DNA of 64,000 bases from Diorhabda sublineata (lineage: Eukaryota; Arthropoda; Insecta; Coleoptera; Chrysomelidae): positions 29,341,653 to 29,405,652 of the forward strand of contig NC_079478.1 of NCBI RefSeq assembly GCF_026230105.1. Direction: 5' to 3'. The position numbers and the translations under genes were made by a program. Positions 49,018 through 60,339 of the stretch are shown piece by piece; within the stretch, counting starts at the first letter, position 1, and each line of letters begins with the position of its first letter. Below the pieces are notes generated by a model that worked only from the letters and a program-made list of their open reading frames with translations, ran no database searches and had not been told where the DNA came from.

Positions 49018-49513
49018 GGGCCGCCTGACATGGTGCAAGACAACGTGCAAGAAATTGCATGTTATTCCTTGGAACATCAAAATATTACATAGACGAATAT
49101 TACATGTCGTTTGACATTGTGCACTGCATCATGGTTGCTACTAATCAAAATTCCAAAAGTAAAAGTAAACAATTTGATAGCCTCAAACTTCATTTAATAT
49201 TTTGTCGGCAGTTTAAAATTGAAAATAATAAAGGTAATTAAAGTAAACTAGAAAAAGTTGACAAGTGCATCACTGACAATAATAATATCTGCCTCTGCCT
49301 TGCTTTTGGAGTCTGATGGACAGATTAGATAGAGAATTAGACGGGAAAACATAGAAAAATTAGTTCAGTATGGATGAAGAAACATTTGAAAAACTCCTAA
49401 TAAAAATAAAACGTAATATTAGTAGATTATTAACTCATTTGCGCATGCTTTTCATCAAGAAATATTGCGTCTTACATTGCATTGCACGTTGTCTTGCATC
49501 ATGTAAGCGACTT
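49018..49513. mobile_element. Non-autonomous PIF/Harbinger-like element, 496 bp
   Basis: The left end GGGCCGCCTGACATGGTGCA, continuing AGACAACGTGCAA, matches the inverse of the right end AAGTCGCTTACATGATGCAA, continuing GACAACGTGCAA, with a few mismatches. Both sides are flanked by TAA (49015-49017 and 49514-49516), a three-base TWA duplication as used by PIF/Harbinger transposases. There is no transposase inside. The class call is from TSD length and TIR style only. Confidence 0.7.
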
Positions 49514-49519
49514 TAAATG

Positions 49520-51470
49520 AAGATTACCCAAATTGTACATTCATTCTTACTATCGTTCTCAATTTATAGTAACTTGTTTCATGTAGATCGATAATGGTAA
49601 TCAACTGGGTATTAAATGTTTTTTCATTACAATTTCCTACATTTAGAGTCATTAATAAAACGTGTGGGCAATAAGTATTGTGAGCAGTCGTTTTAATCAA
49701 CTTGGCAGAACAACCTTGTTGAAAGATTTCTCGCTCTGGTCATAAATTTGAATTTCTATTGCTAAAAATAAAATAAATAGTATCAGGTTCTAAAACTGAA
49801 TATTCATTTTTAGAAATTTAGAAAACACAACTGTTGTCTACTCACTAACAATCTCTATGTGTGAAAGTAGAAGCAAATTTAATGGTGGAAAAGAGATTAT
49901 CCACAATTGCAAAGTTAAAAAAAATATAATATAAGAGTGGTGAGAATTTTATTGGTGAAAATGAAACACTTTCAAGTCTGAGTGTAGGATAAAAGAGAGA
50001 GAATCCACAAAAAAGGGTTTTAACGACAATCAATATAAGAGAAAGCCGAGGGACAATTTTCATTTTCAGAAGTTTAACGACTATATATTTCGTGGAGTTT
50101 ACAGGACATTTGTGTCTAGACCAAACAGAACTGGACAAGAAAAGGTTCATTGTCGAGGGGACGTAATTTATTCACTCTATTAATTGAATAAATCAACGGA
50201 GTCAAATATATGAAAAAGAGAATTTATATCTATGTTAATAGGATATTGTGAAGTGATGATCAAATCAAGATAATCTCAAGGATTGAGCATAAGTGAATCT
50301 AACGAAGTTATGATGATTGTGACTGGATACGTTATAATAAAAATAAACATTTCCAGTTAATTCAATGTATCAATATAAGTACGTGACCACATAAGGTACA
50401 ATGATGCTGATGAATCTCGAAAAGTGAGGAAGACAATGCAGATAATATTGAATAAATATATGAAAGTTTCAATGGAGAACTGGAATTTGAACAGGTGGAA
50501 AGATAATGGAATATAGCAAAACGATAGATTTGTGGAAAGAATAGTACAGAAGTTGTGAACAAAATAACATTCTGATCAATTCATGATTGAAATATTATTT
50601 TTAACTTAACTTAAATTTAGTACAGCAGACATTTATATTAATTTATCTTGTCCGGTGGGATGTTAATTATTCAGATTATTTGCGATATGACCCTACAACT
50701 AATCTGGAACTGTACAGTTAGTGAACTGGAATAACTAAGCTAAATACTGCCACAATAGGCCAAGTCACGAAACTAGTTTCAATATAACAGAGACATTACC
50801 TTATACAACAGCTACGAAAAATTGAATGAAAGTTATTTTTCGAATTGTTTAATTAATTTCCAGCAATCAAGTATTTTTTATTACAAATATTATTACCATA
50901 ACTAAGAATATGAAAGGCTAACTGCATGGGTAATCCTATTCAAGTGTCTTTTATCGCGTCTCTCTAGATCATGGTCCAGAAAATTCTCAGATCTTCGATT
51001 TTGAAAAAATTGATGTTTTTATTAATTGCTACACATACCAGGATCATAATCTGATGAATTTGAACAATTGTTTTGGTCCTAGAGATTAAACATCATAATC
51101 ATAACGAATTGTAGGTTAAAATGTATGTACGCATATAATATGATAAAATCAGTAAGAGAATTGGATAACAAATGATTCCCAACCCTCCAGTAAGAGCTGG
51201 AAGTTACCGTTTCTAAAACTTTAGCTTTCATTATATATCCTTAGATCAACATAGAGTTATTGAAAATCGATGCTGAATCACTTCGAATGTAATTACTAGA
51301 ATTGAAAATTGAGGACTTGTGGAAAGATCATTTCGCAGAATTATTATTAATTTTAATAATTACACACTAGTAGTTAACGGAAAAACGATATTGAAAGTCA
51401 CAATAACATCTAATCAAACACTTCTTGCCCAGATAATATAACAGCAGCAAATCTGGAGTTTCTAGAACCG
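49520..51470. other. Intronic sequence, nothing recognised
   Basis: A Ser/Phe-rich frame at 49845-50150 (-) and another at 50362-50562 (-) come from purine-biased sequence and show no domain motif. Confidence 0.4.
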
Positions 51471-51474
51471 TTGG

Positions 51475-51600
51475 AATCTAACCTAACTCAATGTTAAGTC
51501 TCTGAAGACGATAACTTGGTTATCGAAACGTGCGTCATATAGTGTAATTGTGAGTGTTGTTTTAGTGATGGTATAAACAGTGTATTCAGCACCAAATCTG
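51475..51600. repeat. Palindromic module, one arm
   Basis: GTCTCTGAAGACGATAACTT, GGTTATCGAAACGTGCGTCA, AGTGTAATTGTGAGTGTTG and TATAAACAGTGTATTCAG match the inverse of the module at 26.08-26.20 kb with few changes. Confidence 0.8.
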
Positions 51601-51609
51601 TTCAAATAA

Positions 51610-54600
51610 AACAATGGGATATCCAGAAGATCGCTGCATATTAAAAAAATATTTCTAAATTGTGTATTACGTTTGTCCTATTACTAAATTATTTTGAATG
51701 TCAAAAATTATTGCAATGAAAATATGCTATGCTATGCTACTACACTATTTCCTGCTGACTAGTTGGAAGCTACATTAAATTGAGGTTTCAAATGCAAGTC
51801 CTAAAACAAGACTGAAAACTAATAAATCTGGTTTCTTACGATATATGGGTACAATTACCAAAAGGCCGATAACGAAACTATATTTTTCATCTAACTCATC
51901 TTGATATAGTAACAATACAAACTCTATTTGAGAAATGCAAAACGTTAAATTTTGCATGCCATGCAAAAAGTCGATTTTAGTATTATACACAACCTTCTTT
52001 CGCTGAGTGCATAATTAACTTCTGGTACGTTATTTATGAACAAGTAGGACCTCCAATACTGTCACTAGACTTCTAACATAGAGAAAGTTTTCTTATTCCC
52101 CAAATTGTTCACCAATATCTTTAAGTATATATTCAAATACTGGACATAGAGGACCACAGTACGATTATAAATTGTGTAATAATTGCAAATAATTTTAGAG
52201 ATTCTAAACCAAGTCAAATTAGAATCCAGTGAGGGTGTGCTGAAAAACAATACCGATTGATAACTTGACACCGAAAATTACAAAGTGAGCAGCTCAAACA
52301 TTGGGCAAATACATTCACGAGATTCGATTCTTGAAAGACAAGCTCGCAGAATGTATAAAATTTGAGCAACATGTAGAACATTGACCTTTTATTTCAAGAT
52401 CCCATGTGTCTTTAGCCAAGGATCGAAACATCACCTCTAACAAAAGAAGAAGGGGAAAAATGAGAAGAGAAAATGGAGATAGGGTTGCGATCAAAAGTAT
52501 GAAAAATCATTGATGATATTAGGCTGGTAACCTGGGAGATCGAAAAATGGAAGAGGAACGGAAAACATAGAACAAGGTCTGCGAAGAGACAGGTCGCCCA
52601 CTGGCTAGTTATATAATCTGCAGATCATCTGAATAAATGCCAAATAGTATAGATCCAGATACAAGTTTTTTTGGGGGGCTTATGTGCGCGATGTCAAGTT
52701 GTATTTGAATATGAAGTCAACTTCGTAGTTGAGAATAATGAATTGATGTCACAGTTATCTATAAAATTGTTAGAATTTATTATCGTCTATACTCAAATAT
52801 CAGATCGTCTTTTTCCACTTTCTGTCATTGTATTTACGAATTGCTCACCGGCCTAATTGGTCTATGTCAAAATTAGGTCGTTTCACAGCAATGCAATAAA
52901 CTAATTACACTACGGTAATTCAAATGTTAAACATTATCATGTAAACTGAAACATTATGCTATCTAATCTAAATTGTCAGAAAACAAATGGATTGACATTG
53001 ACATGTGCAGTGTTCGCTAAGCAAAATTAACCTTTTATAAATATTTCTACAACGGAATGTGAATGCTCATTTGTAATTGCACAAATCACAGTAATTTTTT
53101 CTCTTCTTTTATTCACTCATAAATACCAATGAAGGAGAGTACGGAAAACATATACAAGATGATCAAGATTTATTAACAAGACATCAAAATTTCATTTAAG
53201 GTTTGTTGTAAAATGTTTGCGAAAATTCTTACAAAGTTACTCAATCTTTAGTAAAAACTTACAGCGGCAAGATTAGAATTTGCAGTTATTTTAAATTCAA
53301 AATTTCAACATTCACGTTATAAAAGTTGTAGTCAATAGTCAATTTATGAATTACGAATTTATGAAAATTATTGATTTAACAAATAATCTTTGAACCCCAA
53401 TGAAGAAAGAATAAAAATACTCTAACAAGTTTTTTTTCATATTTATAGGGTTATCGCTCATGGTAGAATCTTGTGCTGCCGTGTTTGGTAGAAATGTAGT
53501 ATTTTCAAAAATTAAAAAAATGCGATTTTGACGCACTCGCACTTTTTGAAAGTGCCGTATCTGTTACCAAGGTTACGAAAAACTATTCATAATATCTAGT
53601 ATCTAACGAAACTTTTCCTAAGTAAAAATCATCAATAGCTTGGCTTAGCACAATCGCGAAATCTGACACACACGCATCCGTGTTTGCTAATCATAACGAA
53701 CCTTCTTCGTTTCCACTTACCAAGCATCAGAATACATAATGACAGATTAGTTGTTCGTTAATATTTGTTGGAGTGAGTATTATTGATGAACAATACACCG
53801 AAAGTATGTAACTATGTACAAGCAACGAAGAAAGGTTTTCGACTAGGCGGAAAACGAGAAGTTTCTTCAAAATAACAAACTTTATTTTGATAACAGTTAT
53901 ATATAAATGTAATAATAATTTAGGTTAATAAATTTTCAAGCTAAAACAAAAGTTGGGGCAACTTCAGTTTTCATTACTACATTATCAAATATAATCATAT
54001 CAATGCTGAACGAAGTGTTATTCGTTATGTGAACCAGAACATACATATATCTATGTCTCCTCACAGCTTTCATCATCAGGTATAGCTATTACTGCAAAAG
54101 CAAAGAAAAACGTATAACTTTCCAGATTTTGTAAATGCGGTAGCACTAACAGATAATGGTGTAGTTTGCACAAAAATATGATACATCTCTCTCATAAAAA
54201 ATTAGAGCAACAAGTTAATGGAAATAAAGGATCATATTGCGAATATAAACCATTCAATCGCTTAGACTTTCTTAAGTAAAAGCAGCAACTAAGCCGCATA
54301 GTATAAAATCACCAACGTCATTAAGTAGATCTGGTGAATTTTAATTGTAGAAACAGAAAAATGTTTTGAAAAATCTGGAAGCAGTTATGCCAGAAAACAG
54401 ATGAGAATATTTTGACCCAATATTACCACAAGAAATGATTAAAATAAATTAAGACATTAAAAAATTTGTTTTCTTGTTGTTATTGATATTATCATTCATT
54501 GTTCATGATGAAGTTTCCTCAATAAATAGAACATAAACTTAGAAATGATTGTATTTTGTACAAAATTTTATCCAATGAATATTGCACTGTACTTGGTGAA

Positions 54601-54820
54601 TACTCGTACTGCACTGTTTTTGAGCAGCCTACGACTAATTTTAGATTTGTTGCAGGAAAAGCACAGTATCTCATGAAGCAACATTTTGGGACATTGTAAT
54701 TTCTTCTTCTTGACAAAAAAATTATTCAGCGTTTTAGGTTTCTCCGCTAAAAAATGTTTCGGTCTATTGTTATCTTCTGTAGGTACTGCATTTCTGCTAA
54801 TTACGGAAGTTTGTTTGGGG
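51610..54820. other. Intronic sequence, nothing recognised
   Basis: A purine-rich part at 52430-52620 might be LINE-derived (a basic frame with WEIEKWKRNGKHRTRSAKRQ), but no diagnostic motif is present. Confidence 0.35.
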
Positions 54821-54829
54821 CTGCACAAC

Positions 54830-55130
54830 TGAAACTGAAACTTATAATTTATTGAAACAAGTGTATGGCAATGAATGTTTGTCGCGTCCAAATGTTTTCA
54901 AATGGCTTAAACGTTTTCAGGATGTTGAAGATGATTCACGGTCGGGTCGCCCTTCTACGTCAAAAAAGGATAAAAATATCGAAAAAGTTCATAATCTTGT
55001 TGAAAAGAATGTGTGAGGCAAATTTAACCTGAAAATTTTAAGATAGCTCGCAAAAATATTTGTATTGACACTTTGGATGCGATTTAAAATAACTTAAATT
55101 TATAGGAAAAGCTAATAATGTGTGAAGAAT
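54830..55130 (+). pseudogene. Mariner transposase, N-terminal fragment
   Basis: After a frame change at about 54835 the sequence reads ETYNLLKQVYGNECLSRPNV, FKWLKRFQDVEDDSRSGRPS, TSKKDKNIEKVHNLVEKN (to about 55013). Known: YG-E-LSR--VF-W-KRF--G-E--EDD-RSGRPSTS-----I--V is the first HTH and linker of mariner transposases of the type captured in SETMAR. The usual -EGRE- after RFQ is deleted. The sequence decays after 55015, and no catalytic region is present. Confidence 0.75.
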
Positions 55131-55640
55131 CGAATCTAGATTAAAGGAAACAAGGACTTGAGTCCTTTATGTTCAATTTCATAAGATTTGTATTTTTATT
55201 ATTATTGTTATAATTGTTTCAAAACAATTATAGATAAAAAAGCTTATAAAGAAAAAACCAAATATGATATATTCAGTTTATGAAATTACTGAGAAAATAT
55301 CTATTTGTAAGTATGCCTACAATATTTTTTGCCCTCGTACATCTTCTCAATTATATAGAACGCCAAACTCACAATTTTCTAAGATAATTGATTCTTAATT
55401 TTATTTTCAAATACTCTGTATAACATAAAACAAAATTGTATGGAACATTACTGGGAGTATTTGATTAAAAAACGTAAGTTCACTTTATACAGTGTTACCG
55501 AATAATCTCTCTCTACTAACTACTAATATTTGTAAATAACTTTTTGGTGTCTCGTTCAATAACAGATATAACAGATATTTTAATCGAGGTCGATATACAA
55601 ACGTAACTTTTATTATAGTTTTCCAATTATAAAAACATCA
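55130..55640. other. Intronic sequence, nothing recognised
   Basis: AT-rich sequence just downstream of the exon at 55703-55847 on the minus strand. No motif. Confidence 0.4.
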
Positions 55641-55702
55641 ATTCGAATTTCCGTAAGCTCCGCAGGTTTCAAACACAACGTCAATATACAAATATAACTT
55701 AC

Positions 55703-55847
55703 GATGAATATCTAATTTCCAACCATCTTCTTTTCCACTATCATGAATATGAGGCTGCTGTCCTCGACAGGATAAGTATTTGCCGCCATCTTCGACTGTC
55801 GGTACAAATGTCAGAACACTCGTGGTCGTATTGCGATCGGGACTAGT
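55703..55847 (-). CDS. Sidestep-family Ig protein, internal exon (end of an Ig domain)
   Basis: Internal coding exon of a cell-surface immunoglobulin protein. Seen: on the minus strand a pyrimidine-rich acceptor ending in TTTTTTGCAG precedes the exon at 55847 and a GTAAGT donor follows 55703. The 145 nt read without stops in phase 0 and leave in phase 1. The product has the Ig F-strand pattern LTFVPTVEDGGKYLSC, then EDGWKLDIH. Known: a D-x-G-K-Y-L-S-C strand followed by EDGWKL is typical of the second or third Ig domain of Drosophila Sidestep (Side) and its paralogs, transmembrane guidance ligands recognised by Beaten path receptors at the neuron-target contact. Its phase fits the next exon at 23448, 32.3 kb away. 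Which Side paralog this is cannot be decided from partial exons, so no symbol is given. Confidence 0.88.
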
Positions 55848-55849
55848 CT

Positions 55850-56690
55850 GCAAAAAATAGAAATAGAGTCAATAATATGCAAATACGGTTGATAGAATTG
55901 GAATATTATTATTTGTTGGAAGATATTGTGTATTTTGGTGAGAATTCTAAGTTTGCAACCAGCTGGGATTTTATACGATGTGACATTTTTCGACGTACAT
56001 ACAAGGAAGTAATTTTATAAGAAATAAGACAAATTTTATAATATAACGGGATTGGATTTTGTTTCATAAACCTAGCATACAGTATTTTCAATTTATCTTG
56101 GAATCTTCTTTTTAAAATTGTCAACATAAATTATAATCATATCGAGTCAAATATATGAAATTAAAAGTGTTGAAAATACGAATATGTAATGTAACTGATT
56201 TTTCTAAATATGAGTGATACATACAATTATTATAATTGGTTGATTCCAGAAATCTTAAAATCTGTTGCATTCTCTGTCATTTTTTCCCGCAACTAAGATT
56301 AACTTTTGTTTTAATTTGTTACATTAGATAAAACACGCATACAAAATATCCCATTGGGTGACTTTAGGACTTTTCGGAAACTACGATTGGGTTAACCTTA
56401 TCATGATCCAAATATTCGGAAACTCCTACCCTAAAAGACACCAGAATGACCTCATGTACGTTGTTGGAATCCACAGTTGGTATATAGGAATCACTCCCAT
56501 AATAAAAAAGACAAAATTCTTAGTAATCTTGTTCAAATTAGATAAGTTTCAGAGTGCATAATTAGCGTACGATAGTGAAGAGATTGAACGAGTAGCAAAG
56601 TATACCATATCTGGAAACTAATATGAAGACATAGAGATCAAGTACCGGGTAGAAAATGCTCATTCATGAAATTAAATTACGTGTTTAAGA
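55850..56690. other. Intron upstream of the 55703-55847 exon, nothing recognised
   Basis: The acceptor of that exon lies at 55848-55851, so this is intron of the Sidestep-family gene. The rest of the window to its right belongs to the same intron unless an unseen exon lies there. Confidence 0.5.
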
Positions 56691-56694
56691 ATTC

Positions 56695-56835
56695 TAACTT
56701 TCCGTGCTAGGAAATACATGGAAAGCTGGACACTGAAAGTTGACACCATGAACAAGGCATTTGAGATGTGGATCTACCGATGAATTTCGATAGTTCCGTG
56801 GACGGAATGATGGAATTGATGGATACCAGGATACA
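56695..56835 (+). pseudogene. RTE-like LINE, C-terminal fragment
   Basis: ESWTLKVDTMNKAFEMWIYR at 56721-56780, then a decayed ISIVPWTE string. Known: E-WTL----M-KLEAFEMW-YRRILRI-WTD is the conserved segment after RT in RTE-clade LINEs. LE before AFEMW is deleted and the next part has stops. Confidence 0.7.
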
Positions 56836-57386
56836 AGAAGAAGAAGAAGACACCGAAAAGACTCTGGCATATTAATGATTGATTTTATATTGAGATCACA
56901 CATGATTAGCTCAGTTTTTATCGGTACTACCAAAAAATTACTATAAAATAATTGGCTATAGCTTAATTTACTTGGAATAATTTTAAACCAGTAGCTATAA
57001 AATTTCAGAAGAAATCAATAAATGAAATAAAATATTCCGTCACTGTATTAGAAAATGAGTTTTGATTTATCTGTAGAGATGTATTTCCACAATTACAATT
57101 TTTCCTAAAACTGCGACGCTGTGAGTAATGAGCACAACGAATATTTTTATCAGTATAAATGAGCAATGGGAAATCCTTTCATGCATTCGGGCTACTGTTG
57201 GTTTATCGTTAAAGTGGTTCTAGTAAGAATTCACGTATCATAATGAATTATTATTTCATTTTCTATTCTTTTGAAACAAAGTACCTATTTGAAATAACTG
57301 TAATTATTTTCCGTTGAAGAAAAAAATATTATTGTAATTTTGCAATGGTTATTTGATTTATTGATTGAGCATAGTTCCTCATAGCA

Positions 57387-60180
57387 ATCTAACCCAGGGG
57401 TCTCCAAACTTTCCAGCCTTAGGGCCATACTGATTACTCCAGTAAGTTCCGAGGGCCAAAACCATATTATCACTGTTGCCGGTGGTGAAAGTGGAATAAT
57501 CCACTGATGAAAAAGAAAGTCCGAAAAAGTACGCAACGTTTAAAAAAGGCTGCAAATCGGACTAAAGTCCGGAAAACGGCAACGCTGCATATTATTAATT
57601 TTCCTGTCATTATCTGTAATTTCTAGTTTAGTCGTAGAGAACGAGCCATGAGGAGTAACGTGACACGATATCTGGTGGAAATAAGCGGAAATAGGTAGTA
57701 CCTTCTATTGCTAACAGATGGCGCTAATAGCACGTACAGAATAATCTCGTTGATTCGAGAAAGTTCTGGTGTCTTCCACTCACTTCTAGATGGCAGTAAT
57801 TGGAATATATAAGAAGGCTAGTGGCGTAACCATAAGTCAGTTCCTATGACACTGTTGTGAAATAAAATAGTGCGTATCTTCTTAAAACGTGTTTGTGCGT
57901 GTTTAAGTTTAAGACATCTTTGTAACAGTATTTTGATTTGAATTGTTGCTTTTGTGTGTGATTTAGTAGTATGGAAAAGAAGCAAAAAATTGATAGTGAA
58001 AGCAGAAAATTCAAAGATCCGTGGAACATTCAGTATTTCGTAATTGAGTCCAGTAACAAGGCGCATGTTTGATTTGCAACGAAAGCATAGCTGTTCTCAA
58101 AGAATATGACATTAAACGTCATTATGAAACAAAACGTTTTCAAAATTACTCAAAATATAGAGGAAGTTTGCGGACAGAAAAATTCGAAGCTATGAAGCGC
58201 GGATTGAAATAGCAGCAATCTTCATTTACAAAACTCAAAACTGAACAAGAGGCTCGTGCCAGCTTTCATGTGGCTCTTGAAATTGCAAAACGTGGAAAAC
58301 CATTCACCGATGGAGATATGATCAAAGAATGTATAATTGCAGTAGCCGAAGAAATGTGCCCTGAAAAGATAAATTTATTAAAAACTGTCAGTATGTCAGC
58401 AAACACTGTGGCTCGAAGGGTAGAAAACATCGCTGAAAATATATCTTCTCAACTGTTCGTTAAAAATGGACATGTGGAGTGGTTTTCTTTGGCCTTGGAT
58501 GAGTCACGGCTGTGTCAGATACTGCTCAGATGTTGATTTATATTCGAGGAGTAGATAAAAGCTATGAACTGCATGAAGAACTTCTTGATATGTATAGTAT
58601 TCATGGCACAACTACTGGTACAGATATTTTTAAAGGAGTTGAAATGGCCATTAATCAAAAGAACCTTCGATGGAAAAACTTGAAATGTATTACAACTGAT
58701 GGAGGCAAAAACATGAGTGGGAAAGATAAAGGAGTGGTAACTCCTGTGTCAAAGGCTGTAGAAGCTGATTCGGGTTCAAAACCATTAGTTTTACATTGTA
58801 TCATTCATCAACAGTCTTTGTGCGGAAAATGTTTGGATATGTCTGAAGTTCTGAAACAAGTCATATCAACTGTCAATTTTATCAGATCTTTTGGGTAGAA
58901 TCACCGACAATTCCAACAATTTATTGAAGAGTATGGAGAAAATGACTTACCTTATCATACTGCCGTACGTTGGCTTAGTTGTGGGAAAGTCCTTCGGCAC
59001 TTTTTTGAACTTTGAGCAGTGATCGAAATTTTTTGAATGAAAAGCATCGCCCTCTTACTGAATTACAAAACAACGCATGGCTGTGGAAGTTAGCCTCCTA
59101 TGTTGATTTGACAAAACATGTGAATGAACTGAATTTGAGATTGCAAGGAGAAAACCAGCATCTTCTTGATTTATACACTAATATCAAATCATTTTGGAAG
59201 AAATTGATACTGTTTCAATCACAACTACGAAGTAAACGTTTTTCACATTTTAAAACATGCCACACTCAGCCACACCACTGAGACTCAATTTCCTATCTAT
59301 TTTACAATCGAAACTTTGAGTGCTTTGAAAATAAATTTTGATACTCGTTTCTCGGACTTTGATGCCATTGCGAATCAAATTAAGATTTTTCAGAATCCTT
59401 TTGATACTGACATTGAAACCCTAGCCCCGGAACTTCAAATGGAAATGATTGATCTACAGTGCAGTAATATAATTAACAACAAATATCAAAACTCATCTTT
59501 GTTGGAATTTTATAAGCGTCTTCCACTGACACAATTTGATAATTTGCATAAATTTGCTTGTTTTCTGTTTTTGGTAGTACTTATTTGTGTGAGAAGACCT
59601 TCTCCAAAATGAAGTACATCAAAAATGTTTACAGATCTAAATTAACTGATGAGCATCTTAAATCTATTTTAATAACTGGTACAAGTAAAAATAGTCCACA
59701 ACTACAAACTATTGTCAGTGGAAAATCTCAATTACATAAATCTCATAAGTATTTCATATGTCATTATGCTTGTTATAAGTTATGTTTTTATTTAAAATGT
59801 ATAAAATGTTAGTTGGATCTATTTCAATAATTTGTTAGTTATTATATACTGAAGTTAAATATTTTCTGCATATTATACATGTCTTTACTACATACCACAA
59901 TTCTGTGTTTCTTTATTCAACTTATCACAAAAACAACAATAAGCCTACAACAATGTTATCAGTAGTTAGCCCATGGCCATATCAATGTAGATGTCATTTT
60001 AATGATTATTCAAGATAAAATTAGAAAACTTCAGTAAACTGAATTTAATTTCCCATAAAAAATGTTCTCCGTTCTCTGAAAGGAGTTTTCAAGTATGCTA
60101 GCTCTCCGCGGGCCGGAGAAAATCTGTCCGCGGTCCGGATGTGGCCCTCGGGCCGTAGTTTGGAGACCCCTGATCTAATC
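57387..60180. mobile_element. hAT element with intact ends and 8 bp target duplication
   Basis: The element proper is 57395-60172 (2778 bp). The left end CAGGGGTCTCCAAACT is the perfect inverse of the right end AGTTTGGAGACCCCTG (16 bp). ATCTAACC (57387-57394) and ATCTAATC (60173-60180) flank it, an 8 bp hAT-type duplication with one later change. The right subterminal part is GC-rich (GGGCCGGAGAAAATCTGTCC, GCGGTCCGG). It is inserted in a LINE fragment that continues on the right. Confidence 0.92.
57971..59812 (+). pseudogene. hAT transposase (GTF2IRD2-like type), broken
   Basis: Starts MEKKQKIDSESRKF, then ICNESIAVLKEYDIKRHYET after a frameshift (a BED-like finger region). Next are GKPFTDGDMIKECIIAVAEE, VSMSANTVARRVE and FSLALDES (58490); then, after a shift, DTAQMLIYIRGV, the catalytic start typical of hAT. 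ITTDGGKNMSGKDKG, LHCIIHQQSLCGK, LPYHTAVRWLSCGKVLRHFF and LRLQGENQHLLDL follow. The C-terminal dimerisation region has TYLCEKTFSKMKYIKNVYRS (59580-59640). Known: this is the order in insect and vertebrate proteins named GTF2I repeat domain-containing 2, which derive from a hAT transposase. At least one in-frame stop (near 58210), frameshifts at about 58060, 58510 and 59570, and stops near 58898 and 59014 kill it. Confidence 0.9.
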
Positions 60181-60290
60181 CATGAAAATCTTTTAAAACG
60201 GACAGACGCACCAACATGCGAAACCTGTGATGTAGATCTTAGTGTGGAAAATGTAAATGGTTATTTAAAGGAGATCAGCTTATATATGTT
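60173..60290 (+). pseudogene. LINE RNase H end, interrupted by the hAT element
   Basis: DLIHENLLKRTDAPTCETCD, then VDLSVENV, resembles H-YLL----PP-C--C---LTVEH, the end of RNase H in R1/Jockey-clade LINEs. It begins at the hAT target site, so the LINE was there before the hAT insertion. The other side (left of 57387) was not recognised as LINE. Confidence 0.5.
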
Positions 60291-60295
60291 ATTAA

Positions 60296-60335
60296 CTGAT
60301 CCAGCCACACGTTGCTGTGGCTCAGTAATAATGGT
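60296..60335 (-). repeat. Helitron-end-like stem
   Basis: Inverse strand: GAGCCACAGCAACGTGTGGC, then TGGATCAGT. The stem AGCCACA...TGTGGCT matches the 3' hairpin of the Helitron remnant at 20.40-20.42 kb, but no CTRR end follows, so it is a decayed or truncated end. Confidence 0.4.
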
Positions 60336-60339
60336 AGAT

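Larger units (their letters stand above)
23449..55702 (-). other. Intron of the Sidestep-family gene (32.3 kb)
   Basis: This interval lies between the GTAAGT donor at 55702-55697 and the CAG acceptor at 23451-23449, and the flanking phases match. It holds most of the mobile elements of the window: LINE pieces, two Helitron loci, four mariner/DDE remnants, TIR elements and foldbacks. No host exon was recognised inside it. Skipped or alternative exons cannot be excluded, because short Ig exons are hard to see without alignment. Confidence 0.85.

Noticed and set aside
49845..50150. 101-codon minus-strand frame rich in Phe, Ser and Leu
   Set aside because: It arises from purine-rich plus-strand DNA, with no motif or splice context.
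51775..52271. Adjacent minus-strand frames of about 70 codons
   Set aside because: No homology pattern, no shared splice sites, and the length is expected by chance in sequence of this composition.
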